From Chloroflexota bacterium (lineage in GTDB: Bacteria; Chloroflexota; Dehalococcoidia; DSGV01): a DNA stretch of 64,000 nucleotides. Below, one piece after another: positions 16,968-24,635 of the stretch (the stretch's first letter is position 1; every line of letters begins with the position of its first letter). Under the pieces are notes generated by a model that did no database searches, was not told the DNA's origin, and worked only from the letters and a program-made list of their open reading frames with translations. The stretch lies in contig JAJYLG010000003.1 in assembly GCA_021787985.1 (NCBI GenBank), positions 38,568 to 102,567 on the forward strand, in the 5' to 3' direction. A program made the translations under genes and the position numbers.

Positions 16968-17050
16968 CGGCGGACCTCCCTGTCGCTGCGAAGCTGGACG
17001 ACCATCGCCGCCGATCGCCGTCCTGCCGTCCACTATAGTGCGGGCAGTCG

Positions 17051-17084
17051 GCCGAGGGCCGGCGCGAACGCGCCGGCCCTCGGC
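17051..17084 (-). terminator. Perfect 16-bp GC hairpin after paralogue 2
   Basis: GCCGAGGGCCGGCGCG (17051-17066) pairs perfectly with 17069-17084. It lies about ten bases past the stop of the downstream-reading paralogue and before paralogue 1. There is no U-tract on the minus strand, so it may be a U-less terminator or a 3' stabiliser. Confidence 0.6.
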
Positions 17085-17094
17085 TTTCGCGCGT

Positions 17095-18198
17095 TTACCA
17101 GGCGTACTTCTCGCCCAGCCAGACGCCGAAGGCGAACTGGAGCTGGTCGTGCGTATCCGCCAACTGGCCGTTGGGGCCGGGCGGGGCGCTCCAGGTGCCG
17201 GCGCAGGCGTCCGACTGACCCGAGGGCACCGCGTAGATCTTGCAGGTCTGGCCGCCATTCAGCGTGAAGCTGCCGAAGCTGAACACGTGCCCGCTCGACT
17301 GGACCGTCATCGTGATGCCGCCCATGGTCTGCGAGGCCGGCCCGAAGTTCTTCATCTCGACGTATTCGCCCGCCTGGTTGGCGGCGCTGTCGACGTAGTG
17401 GACCGCCGATACGCGGACCATCGGCCAGTTGAGCGCCGTGGCCAGGTTGGTGAGCGTCTTGATGTCGTCGCGGTCGGCGTGGAAGCCGATGGCGGTGGTC
17501 AGGTAGTTCTCGAAGGTCGGGTTCGTGACGCCGAACAGCGCCAGCACGATGTTCATGGCGCTCGGCTCGTTGTTCCAGAGCAGGCGCTCGAAGGCGGAGC
17601 ACTCGTTCGTCGGCATCTGCACGGTCACACCGCCGCCCAGCGAGGCCGGGGTGTTGCCGCCCACAGTGTCGGTGCGGCAGGGGAGGCCGTTGGGATCACG
17701 CTGGCCGCTCGTGTCCAGGTTGATCGTGGCCGATGGAGTGAAGGTGCCCGGGTTCGGCGGGGCCGGCGTGGGCGTGGCGAGCAGGCCGTTGACGGTGAAC
17801 ATGTAGCTCGTCGCGCTGTTGCAAGAGCCGCTCGCCGCGAGGTAGGCGTAGGCGCCGCTGGCGTTGCTGTTGACGCGGCCGGCCTCGGTCACCAGGTCCG
17901 GGCCGTAGCTGGGGAACGTCCCGGTCGTTGTGCCGCAGAGGACGGCCATCTGAGCGCCGGGGAAGCCGGGGATCGGCTTGAGTCCCCACACTTCCACGGT
18001 CTGGCCGGCCGGCAACGGCTGGCCGCCCATGGTGAGCGAGCCCTCGAACACGGTGAAGTTTGCCTGCGGCGGGGTCTGGGCCCGGGCCGCGCGGCCGTCG
18101 AAGGGTGCCACCAGCATGATGGCGGATACCGCGGCTACGGCGGCTAGAACGACCAGCCGGCGCGGCGCGGCGAGCGCGGGGCGTATGCGCTGAAGCAA
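17095..18198 (-). CDS. Secreted protein, lamin-tail-like C-terminus (paralogue 2)
   Basis: About 367 residues, with a signal peptide ending near A-R-A-Q-T-P. It shares with paralogue 1 the N-terminal V-F-E-G-x-L-x-x-x-G-Q-x-L-P-A-G pattern, the L-D-T-S-G-Q-R-D motif, F-E-R-L-L-W-N-N, the E-Y-V-E-M-K-N-F-G lamin-tail-like core, C-K-I-Y and the terminal Y-A-W. A TTG at 18198 has a well-placed GGGAGG site; an ATG six codons earlier (18216) has only a weak site, so the exact start is uncertain. Function is unknown; calcium-free surface adhesion or a matrix role would be guesses. Confidence 0.72.
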   Translation of the reverse strand: MLQRIRPALAAPRRLVVLAAVAAVSAIMLVAPFDGRAARAQTPPQANFTVFEGSLTMGGQPLPAGQTVEVWGLKPIPGFPGAQMAVLCGTTTGTFPSYGPDLVTEAGRVNSNASGAYAYLAASGSCNSATSYMFTVNGLLATPTPAPPNPGTFTPSATINLDTSGQRDPNGLPCRTDTVGGNTPASLGGGVTVQMPTNECSAFERLLWNNEPSAMNIVLALFGVTNPTFENYLTTAIGFHADRDDIKTLTNLATALNWPMVRVSAVHYVDSAANQAGEYVEMKNFGPASQTMGGITMTVQSSGHVFSFGSFTLNGGQTCKIYAVPSGQSDACAGTWSAPPGPNGQLADTHDQLQFAFGVWLGEKYAW

Positions 18199-18340
18199 AT
18201 CGACCCTCCCTGGCATGATTCTTCGACCGGCGCGCTGCCCGCCCGGTCCTGTAGTGATCAACGCCGGGACCGCGGCGCGTGTTACGCACATGGTCTCGAG
18301 CGTCACGGTATGCCCGGACGGGCACTGGATGCAATGCGCA

Positions 18341-18384
18341 GGCGTGCGCCGGGCCGGACGGGAACGTCCGGCCCGGCGCACGCC
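18341..18384 (-). terminator. 20-bp perfect hairpin with GGAA tetraloop after amtB
   Basis: Positions 18341-18360 pair without mismatch with 18365-18384 around the GNRA loop GGAA. It lies 19 bases past the amtB stop. No U-tract follows on the minus strand. The stem is unusually long and stable for a terminator. Confidence 0.65.
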
Positions 18385-18402
18385 ACGCGCGGAAGGCTGT
18401 GC

Positions 18403-20073
18403 TCAGGCGGAGCCCATCGCGGGCCGCGGCACCATCCCGCCCGGCAGCGGCGGCACGGTCTCGCCGCCCAGCGGCTCCGGCTCGAACGGGTAGGCGTGCG
18501 TGCCCATCTCCGGCAGGTCCAGGCCCGCCAGCTCGTCCTCCGGCTTGCTGCGCAGAACGCCCAGCCACTTGAGGACGGAGAAGAAGGCATAGCTCAGCCC
18601 GAACGCCAGGGCGAAGCAGACCACCCCGCCGACGAGTTGGGCGACGAACTGGCCGCCGTCACCGAAAAGCAGCCCTTTCGCCTGCAGCCCGCCGTAGTTG
18701 GCCGTGCCGTCGGCGAACAGCCCCAGGGCGAGCTGTCCCCAGAGACCGTTGACACCGTGCACCGAGATCGCGCCAACCGGGTCGTCCACGTGCATCACGC
18801 GCTCGAAGAACGCCATGGCGACGACGACCAGCACGCCGGCGATTCCGCCGATGACCACGGCGCTGATCGGGCTGACCCAGCCCGATGGGGCCGTGATCGC
18901 GACCAGGCCAGCGAGCAGCCCGTTCATCATGTACCCGGGGTCGTACTTCCGCTTTTCGACCCAGCCGTAGGCCATCGCCGTCACGGAGCCGGCGGCACCG
19001 GCCAGCATGGTGACGACCGCGACCTCGCCGATGCGCAGGTTGCCGTTCCCGGACGCGCCCAGCGTCGAGCCGGGGTTGAAGCCGAACCAGCCGAACGCCA
19101 GGATGAAGGTCCCCAGGGCGGCCATGTTCAGGTTGTGGCCCGGCATGGCGTTGGGGCTGCCGTCGCGGTTGAACTTGCCCAACCGCGGCCCCAGCACCAT
19201 GGCGCCGGCGAGCGCCGTCCAGCCGCCGACCGCATGGACCACGCCGCTGCCCGCGAAGTCAAGGTATCCCTTGCCGAGGTGCGCGGCGGCGAGCTGGGAG
19301 AGCCAACCACCCCCCCACGCCCAGTTGCCGAAGAGCGGATAGACGATGGTGCTGATGAACAGCCCGAACAGCATGAACCCGGCCCAGCGCCAGCGCTCGG
19401 CCATCGCGCCGGTCGGGATGGTGGCCGCCGTGTCCATGAACACCATCTGGAAGAGGAAGAGGACGGCGACCGCCGAGTCGAGCACGTTCGGGCCCAGGAA
19501 GAAGCCCTTGTAGCCGATGATCCCCCAGTCGGTGCCGGCGATGTGCCAGGTCAACTCCTTGTTGAGCAGGCCGACGCCGCCGAGGTTGCTGATGCCCACG
19601 TTGCCGACCCCGCCGAACTGGAACGCGAAGCCGACCGCCCAGTAGCCGAGCATGCCGATGCCGTAGATCATGAAGTTCGTCATCATCACGTGCATCGCCG
19701 ACTTGGCGCGGCAGAAGCCGGTCTCCACCAGGGCGAACCCGGCTTGCATGAACATGACGAGGTAGCCGGTGACCAGCACCCAGATGAAATTGGATGCCAG
19801 CCGGTTCTGATCGACGAAGCTCGCCAGCTTGGCCGCGAACGGCTCGGTCTGTGCGGCCTTCTGGCAGTCCTCGGCCGTGATCGTCGCGCCGACGCCGGCA
19901 ACCCCGGCCAGGTTGTCGCACGAGGACATGTCCACGCCGCTCGGGTTGGGCGCCGGCGGCGCGGCCAGGGTGGTCGTCGGAAGGACCGCCGCGGCGAGCA
20001 GCGCGACGAGGAGCAGGACCGGCAGCCACCGGTACGCGCCCCGCAGGCGTAAGTGAGCCAAGAGGGTAGTCAT
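18403..20073 (-). CDS. amtB: Ammonium transporter (Amt family)
   Basis: A 556-residue membrane protein: signal peptide, a periplasmic-type extracellular insert with two cysteines, then eleven predicted helices. The twin histidines of the pore are present at His280 (G-V-V-H-A-V-G-G) and His439 (I-S-V-H-G-V-N-G-L-W-G), as is the Asp of L-D-F-A-G-S. The Pro/Gly-rich cytoplasmic tail is about 50 residues. It conducts ammonium into the cell. No glnK (PII) gene is adjacent, unlike many amt loci; instead it lies 49 bases behind a membrane protein gene on the same strand. Confidence 0.95.
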   Translation of the reverse strand: MTTLLAHLRLRGAYRWLPVLLLVALLAAAVLPTTTLAAPPAPNPSGVDMSSCDNLAGVAGVGATITAEDCQKAAQTEPFAAKLASFVDQNRLASNFIWVLVTGYLVMFMQAGFALVETGFCRAKSAMHVMMTNFMIYGIGMLGYWAVGFAFQFGGVGNVGISNLGGVGLLNKELTWHIAGTDWGIIGYKGFFLGPNVLDSAVAVLFLFQMVFMDTAATIPTGAMAERWRWAGFMLFGLFISTIVYPLFGNWAWGGGWLSQLAAAHLGKGYLDFAGSGVVHAVGGWTALAGAMVLGPRLGKFNRDGSPNAMPGHNLNMAALGTFILAFGWFGFNPGSTLGASGNGNLRIGEVAVVTMLAGAAGSVTAMAYGWVEKRKYDPGYMMNGLLAGLVAITAPSGWVSPISAVVIGGIAGVLVVVAMAFFERVMHVDDPVGAISVHGVNGLWGQLALGLFADGTANYGGLQAKGLLFGDGGQFVAQLVGGVVCFALAFGLSYAFFSVLKWLGVLRSKPEDELAGLDLPEMGTHAYPFEPEPLGGETVPPLPGGMVPRPAMGSA

Positions 20074-20122
20074 GCGCAGTTTCGCTCCTTGTGAAGGTGG
20101 TGCGCGCTGGGCGCGCGGGTCG

Positions 20123-20650
20123 TTACTCCGCGGCGACGCCGCGGCGCTTCGGCTTCGTGCGTCCGCGCACCACCTCCCTTCTGTCCCCTCGCTGCAGGTC
20201 CTGCCGCACGTGCCGCCGCACGACGTCGAGCGCCGGCGCCTGGTGGCCGGCCAGCAGCCGGACGTGGAAGTCCCGCATCCCTTCCGCCCCCTGCAGGCGG
20301 ATGGAGCGAGCTCCGGGGACGAACCCGCGGAACTCGCTCCAGCGGCGGAACACCACGTTGTTCAGCCCCACGCCATCGCTGGTGAAGCGGTAGCGCACGG
20401 GGATGGAGAGGATCCCGTACGCGAAGGCGATGGCGATGAGCTCGAAGAGGTAGGGGACCGCGCCGCTAACGGCGAGGAGCAGCAGGATCAGCCCGAAGGC
20501 GTAGAGGTTCGTCCGCTGCAGCAGCATCCGCTCGCGGAAGCCCAGGCGAACCTCGGCGACGGCGCGGCCGGCGGGGGACTGGCCATGCGGCAGCCAGACG
20601 CGCATCAGCAGTAGCAACAGCGAGGCGCCGAGGAGTGCGAGCGCGGGCAT
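20123..20650 (-). CDS. Small membrane protein with PH-like cytosolic domain
   Basis: A 175-residue protein with two hydrophobic segments (about 1-16 and 53-77) and a C-terminal domain with the pattern Y-R-F-T-S-D-G-V-G-L-N-N-V-V-F-R-R-W-S-E-F, which resembles bacterial PH-like domains. The tail is highly basic. It starts two bases after the stop of the TPR gene, so both are made from one transcript, and amtB follows by 49 bases. I do not recognise a specific function. Confidence 0.65.
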   Translation of the reverse strand: MPALALLGASLLLLLMRVWLPHGQSPAGRAVAEVRLGFRERMLLQRTNLYAFGLILLLLAVSGAVPYLFELIAIAFAYGILSIPVRYRFTSDGVGLNNVVFRRWSEFRGFVPGARSIRLQGAEGMRDFHVRLLAGHQAPALDVVRRHVRQDLQRGDRREVVRGRTKPKRRGVAAE

Positions 20651-20652
20651 GG

Positions 20653-21246
20653 CTACGCCTCCCTCGGAAGCGAGCGGCGGGCCCCGACGCCCGCCGGCCA
20701 CCGCTGCAGAAGCCGGCGGAAGGCGGGCGGCGGGAATGCCGGCGCCATCCGGTTGTACTGGTTGGCCGCCCGGCGGTCCGCCACGCGCAGAAGCTCCGCG
20801 CAGGTGCTGCGACTGGCGGCATCGGGTGCGTCGGTCTGGAGCGCCGCTTGCAGCGATGCCGCCGCCTCTCTGGCGTAGCCAAGGCGCAGCAGGAACTCGC
20901 CCTCCTTCCACCGCACCACGAACGAGCGGGGGGCGAGCGCCACGGCCCGATCCATCTGCTCGCGGGCCGAGGCGAAGTCGTGGGGGCCCAGCAGCAACGC
21001 CAGGGCGAGGTAGGCACGCGCCGGCGCGTCCGCCGGCTTCAGCGCCACGGCGCGTCGCAGGGGCTCGAGGGCGCCCGCGAAGTCGCCCTCGTTGCACAGC
21101 GCGGTCCCCAGCGCGCGCGCGGGCGCTGGCTCCTCGGTATGGAGGGCGCACAGACGATGCATGGCGGCGATGGCGCGCTGCGTACGGCCGGCGCGGTAGT
21201 CGTCGACGGCCAGGGCGAGCTCGTCTTGATACAGGTCCGGTGCCAC
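20653..21246 (-). CDS. TPR-repeat protein
   Basis: A 197-residue soluble protein of tetratricopeptide repeats: recognisable units include the G-D-F-A-G-A-L-E-P-L-R-R-A-V-A-L-K-P and D-F-A-S-A-R-E-Q-M-D-R-A-V-A-L-A-P stretches. It likely forms a protein-protein scaffold. The start is a GTG at 21246 with GAGGAGG about ten bases upstream. It is first of an apparent three-gene unit (TPR, PH-like membrane protein, amtB). Confidence 0.75.
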   Translation of the reverse strand: MAPDLYQDELALAVDDYRAGRTQRAIAAMHRLCALHTEEPAPARALGTALCNEGDFAGALEPLRRAVALKPADAPARAYLALALLLGPHDFASAREQMDRAVALAPRSFVVRWKEGEFLLRLGYAREAAASLQAALQTDAPDAASRSTCAELLRVADRRAANQYNRMAPAFPPPAFRRLLQRWPAGVGARRSLPREA

Positions 21247-21466
21247 GGCGGTGGTTGCCTCCTCTATCGCGAGGGACGAATCCCTTCCATTAATGGACGC
21301 TACGGGTGCGTGATTTCGCGCTCATTACGGCGAGATGACGATCACATGACACGGCGGCTTGCGTCGATTGGTAGGAGGGGCCGCGGCACGTGTAACGAGG
21401 ACTTCATCCCCATGAAACATGGCCGAAACGTGGTGGCGCGAGCATGACATCAGACGGAGGTGCGAG

Positions 21467-21565
21467 ATGGCCGCAGGGATCGCCTTCATCCTCCTGGCCG
21501 CGGGATTCGTGGCGGCGTCATCGGTGATGCAGCGGCGGAGCCGCCGCAACGACGAGGCGGAGTAG
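21467..21565 (+). CDS. 32-residue single-pass membrane peptide
   Basis: A short frame ATG...TAG encoding MAAGIAFILLAAGFVAASSV, then a basic and acidic tail (MQRRSRRNDEAE). It has an ideal GGAGG site (21456-21460) six bases before the ATG, one hydrophobic helix and a positive-inside tail. These are the marks of a real small membrane protein. It precedes the antiporter by about 95 bases. No known family is recognised. Confidence 0.55.
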   Translation: MAAGIAFILLAAGFVAASSVMQRRSRRNDEAE

Positions 21566-21607
21566 CGCCGAGGCCCTTCCGGCGAAGGGTTGGCAGTTCA
21601 ACGAAAC

Positions 21608-21637
21608 GGTGGCGCGCGGTTCTGGCCGCGCGCCACC
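21608..21637 (+). terminator. 12-bp hairpin between the membrane peptide and the antiporter
   Basis: GGTGGCGCGCGG (21608-21619) pairs perfectly with CCGCGCGCCACC (21626-21637), loop TTCTGG. No U-tract follows. It could end the short upstream transcript or act as an attenuator for the antiporter gene 22 bases later. Confidence 0.5.
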
Positions 21638-21659
21638 GCGCGTCTTGGGGTGACGGGTC

Positions 21660-22850
21660 GTGGCACAGGGAGCGGGGCTGCTGTCGTCGCTGGCGCTGAT
21701 CTTGCTGGGCGGGCGCCTCGCGGGCGCGCTGAGCAATCGAATCGGCATGCCGGCGGTGCTCGGGAAGCTGCTGGCCGGACTGGCCATCGGCCCGGCGTTC
21801 CTGGGACTGGTTCACATGGACGCGTCGCTGAACGGTTTCGCGCAGGTGGGGGTCATCCTCCTGATGTTCGTCGCCGGCCTCGAGACGGACACACGGGAGC
21901 TGCGCCGCGTGGGGGCGGCGGCGAGCCTCGCGGCCGTGGGCGGCGTCGTGCTGCCGCTGGCGGCGGGGACGGTGGTCGCGCGGGCGGCGGGATACCCGTT
22001 CCGGGAGGCGCTGTTCACCGGCGCCGTGCTGACCGCGACGAGCGTGTCGATCACCGCCCAGACACTCCAGGAGCTCGGCTATCTGAAGACACGCGTGGGC
22101 GCGGCCGTGCTCGGCGCGGCCGTGATCGACGACGTGCTGGGCATCCTGGTGCTTGCCGTGGTGATGGGGCTGGACGCGGGGGGCAATCTCGCCCTGCCGA
22201 TGCTGAAGCTGGTCGTCTTCATCCCGGCGGCGACGCTGGTCTCGCTATGGGCGGTGCCGCTGATGATGCGCCACGTGGACCGGCTGCGCGGCGCCGAGGT
22301 GCGGCTGGGGATCGCCCTGGCGCTGGTGCTGTTCTACGCCTGGTCAGCCGAGGAGCTGGGCGGCGTGGCGGCGATCACCGGCGCCTATTTGGCCGGCATC
22401 GCGCTGGCGCGCACGGGCGCGCGCGACCACACTTCCGATGCCGTGCGAACGCTGGCCGAGGGCTTCTTCGTGCCGATCTTCTTCGTCAGCGTGAGCCTCT
22501 CGCTCAGCCGGGCCGACCTCGCCGCGGCGCCGCTGTTCACCGTCGCGCTGGTGGGGGTCGCGATCGTCACCAAGCTGGTCGGGTCGGGCCTCGGCGCTCT
22601 GGCCGGGCGCATGCCGGCCGGCGACGCGCTGCGCGTCGGGGTGGGGATGATCTCGCGCGGCGAGGTGGCGCTGGTCGTTGCCACCGTCGGGCGGGAGTCG
22701 GGGCTCGTATCACCGGTGATCTTCTCGGCGGCGGTGGTGGTGACGGTCGTGACGACGGTCGTCACGCCGCTGCTCCTGCGGCTGGTCTACCGGGGTGCGT
22801 CCGCGCCGGCGCCCGCCGGCGTGCTCTCCGCGGCGGCCGTGGCCGAGTAG
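21660..22850 (+). CDS. Cation/proton antiporter (CPA2/KefB-NapA type)
   Basis: A 396-residue integral membrane protein with about 12 helices. The helix with A-V-I-D-D-V-L-G-I carries the paired aspartates that define the ion-binding site of CPA2 antiporters such as NapA. No TrkA/RCK regulatory domain follows, so it is the short form. It probably exchanges Na+ or K+ for H+ across the cytoplasmic membrane. It starts with GTG. Its last 64 bases overlap the 3' end of the converging cheX gene. Confidence 0.9.
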   Translation: MAQGAGLLSSLALILLGGRLAGALSNRIGMPAVLGKLLAGLAIGPAFLGLVHMDASLNGFAQVGVILLMFVAGLETDTRELRRVGAAASLAAVGGVVLPLAAGTVVARAAGYPFREALFTGAVLTATSVSITAQTLQELGYLKTRVGAAVLGAAVIDDVLGILVLAVVMGLDAGGNLALPMLKLVVFIPAATLVSLWAVPLMMRHVDRLRGAEVRLGIALALVLFYAWSAEELGGVAAITGAYLAGIALARTGARDHTSDAVRTLAEGFFVPIFFVSVSLSLSRADLAAAPLFTVALVGVAIVTKLVGSGLGALAGRMPAGDALRVGVGMISRGEVALVVATVGRESGLVSPVIFSAAVVVTVVTTVVTPLLLRLVYRGASAPAPAGVLSAAAVAE

Positions 22851-23371
22851 CCCGCCGGGCTCAGGGCGGACGTCTCGGCGGCCACGGAGCGATGTGGGCC
22901 GCCCTGCGGCGACGCGGCCTCGAGGGCCAGATGCATCGCCAGGTTACCGGCCTGCGTGACCAGCGGCACGGTCACGCGGCGGATGTCCACCGTGGAAAAG
23001 GTCACGCCGTTGCCGACGAGCAGGGCCGGGGGCGAGATGACGATGGTGATGCCGCGTGTCTCGAGGACCTGCCCAGCGATGCCGGTGATCACGTTGCCCA
23101 GCTCGGCGACCCCGCTCTGCACGATCTCGTCGAGCGCGGTGCGTCGCTCGCCCAGCATCCGCGAGGCGAGCGCGAGCGCGGTGCGCTCGCTCATGCCGTA
23201 GAGCACCATGCCGCGCACGTGGCCGGTGACGCCGACGAGCACGGTGACCTCCTCGGTGGCGTGGGTCGATCGCTGGGTTCGCATCTCGCCGGCCTGCGGC
23301 GGCTCGCCGAGCTCCTGGGCGAGCACGTCCACCGCGGCTTCCACGAACGCGGTGACTACCCCGAAGTGCAT
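22787..23371 (-). CDS. cheX: CheX-type CheY-P phosphatase
   Basis: A 194-residue protein of the CheC/CheX/FliY family. The phosphatase signature E-x2-N is present once, as S-G-V-A-E-L-G-N (Glu90, Asn93), within the long helix used to attack phospho-CheY. The core (1-150) matches CheX; the last 40 residues are a low-complexity Ala/Gly/Pro tail. The ATG at 23371 is preceded by GGGGAGGTG. It lies 30 bases downstream of cheY on the same strand, so kinase output and signal removal are made together. Confidence 0.85.
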   Translation of the reverse strand: MHFGVVTAFVEAAVDVLAQELGEPPQAGEMRTQRSTHATEEVTVLVGVTGHVRGMVLYGMSERTALALASRMLGERRTALDEIVQSGVAELGNVITGIAGQVLETRGITIVISPPALLVGNGVTFSTVDIRRVTVPLVTQAGNLAMHLALEAASPQGGPHRSVAAETSALSPAGYSATAAAESTPAGAGADAPR

Positions 23372-23401
23372 GGTCACCTCCCCGGAGCCTCGATCACGGG
23401 T

Positions 23402-23761
23402 CTAGCCGCCCAGCAGCTTGTGCACGGCTGCCAGCACACGGTCTTTCTCGAACGGCTTGACGACGAAGTCGCGGGCGCCCGCCCGGATCGCCTCGATGAC
23501 GATCGACTGCTGGCCCATGGCGGTCAGCATCGCCACCCGAGCGTCCGGGTCGAGTAGCCGTATCGCCTTGAGCGCCTCGATCCCGTCCATCTCCGGCATC
23601 GTGATGTCCATCAGCACCGCGTCGGGACGCTGGTCGATGTAGACGTCGACCGCCTCCCGTCCGTTCGACGCCTCTACGACCTCGTGACCCTGTTCGGTCA
23701 GCAGTCGCGCGGTCCGCATGCGCATGAACGCCGCGTCATCGACCAGCAGCACCTTCGCCAT
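23402..23761 (-). CDS. cheY: CheY-like chemotaxis response regulator
   Basis: A 119-residue single receiver domain. Asp8 and Asp9 form the acidic pocket, Asp52 (M-D-I-T-M-P) is the phosphoacceptor, Thr80 and Lys102 (V-V-K-P-F) are in place. The sequence is closest in style to the CheY of Thermotoga and Bacillus. A sigma-28-like promoter lies 50-80 bases upstream. With CheX next to it and FliM/FliY in the main locus, it is the likely switch-controlling CheY. Confidence 0.9.
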   Translation of the reverse strand: MAKVLLVDDAAFMRMRTARLLTEQGHEVVEASNGREAVDVYIDQRPDAVLMDITMPEMDGIEALKAIRLLDPDARVAMLTAMGQQSIVIEAIRAGARDFVVKPFEKDRVLAAVHKLLGG

Positions 23762-23813
23762 GGCGCGGGGAGCCTCCCTGGACTCTCGGGCGGAATCGAG
23801 TCGTTCAACTGGT

Positions 23814-23840
23814 GTATCGACCCAAGACGGCGGTTCTTAA
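23814..23840 (-). promoter_or_regulatory. Sigma-28 (FliA) type promoter of cheY-cheX
   Basis: On the minus strand: TTAA (23840-23837), a 15-base spacer, then GTCGATAC (23821-23814). It has the same form and spacing as the sites before fliC and flaG. The expected transcript starts about 45 bases before the cheY ATG. Confidence 0.65.
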
Positions 23841-23957
23841 CGGCCGGCCGCTCGCCGAGGTCGGTGCGACGCCGTGAGCGCGTAGGGACCACCACCGAGG
23901 CGCTGTCGGTGCGGACCCCGCTTCAGGCGTCGGGGGCGCGTCCGAGACGATCGGCTC

Positions 23958-24635
23958 GTGGGGATCGACACCATGCCGGTCGGCGACTCGGCCCCTGGCG
24001 GCGGCTACCGTGCCGGGCTTCGTGGCGACGTGCGCGCCGCTGCCGCGGCCGCGATGCGCTCCGCGATCCCGGACGGGCTCGCGCAGATGGCGCACCCCGC
24101 CTTCGACTCGCTGCTCGCCCTCGCGCTTCAGAGCGGACCGCCGGCCGGCGGCGGACCGGCGGCGGCCAGTGCCGGGACGTTCGTCAACATCCCCGGTGCG
24201 CCTCCGCCGCATCGCTATCACTACAGCAACGACCCGCAGGGATGGCGCGAGCTCACCCGCGCGGTCGGCAACGACTACCTTGGCTCGACGATGGCGCCGA
24301 TCTTCTACCGCCAGATCGAGCAGGAGTCCGGGTTCGACCCGGCCGTGGTGACCGGCCGGAGGCGCAGCTCCGCCGGTGCGGAGGGCATCGCCCAGCTCAT
24401 GCCCAGCTCCTATCCCGGGGTGGATCGCACCGATCCGGAAGCGAGCCTGGTCGCCGCCGCGCAGACGATGCGTGACTACCTCGAACGCTATGGAGGCGAC
24501 GTGCGTAAGGCGCTCGCCGCCTACAACGCGGGTCCGGGGACGGTGGACGGCCTTGTGGCCGCCCGCGGCTCCGACTGGGAATCCGGCCTCCCATCCGAGA
24601 CCCGCCGCTACCTCCGGAGCATCCTCGGTGCATGA
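23958..24635 (+). CDS. Lytic transglycosylase (SLT domain)
   Basis: A 225-residue peptidoglycan-cleaving protein. The catalytic domain (about 110-220) has the active-site glutamate in I-E-Q-E-S-G-F-D-P, then A-E-G-I-A-Q-L-M-P and A-L-A-A-Y-N-A-G-P-G, the three classic SLT motifs. No obvious signal peptide is present, so export could be by the flagellar system, as for FlgJ-type enzymes; this is inference. Its stop overlaps the start of the M23 gene. The start could be the ATG used or the ATG five codons later. Confidence 0.85.
   Translation: MGIDTMPVGDSAPGGGYRAGLRGDVRAAAAAAMRSAIPDGLAQMAHPAFDSLLALALQSGPPAGGGPAAASAGTFVNIPGAPPPHRYHYSNDPQGWRELTRAVGNDYLGSTMAPIFYRQIEQESGFDPAVVTGRRRSSAGAEGIAQLMPSSYPGVDRTDPEASLVAAAQTMRDYLERYGGDVRKALAAYNAGPGTVDGLVAARGSDWESGLPSETRRYLRSILGA

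Noticed and set aside
17031..17040. Palindrome CACTATAGTG as a promoter for the secreted paralogue 1
   Set aside because: It contains a -10-like TATAGT at a plausible distance from the gene, but no -35 box is seen at the right spacing.
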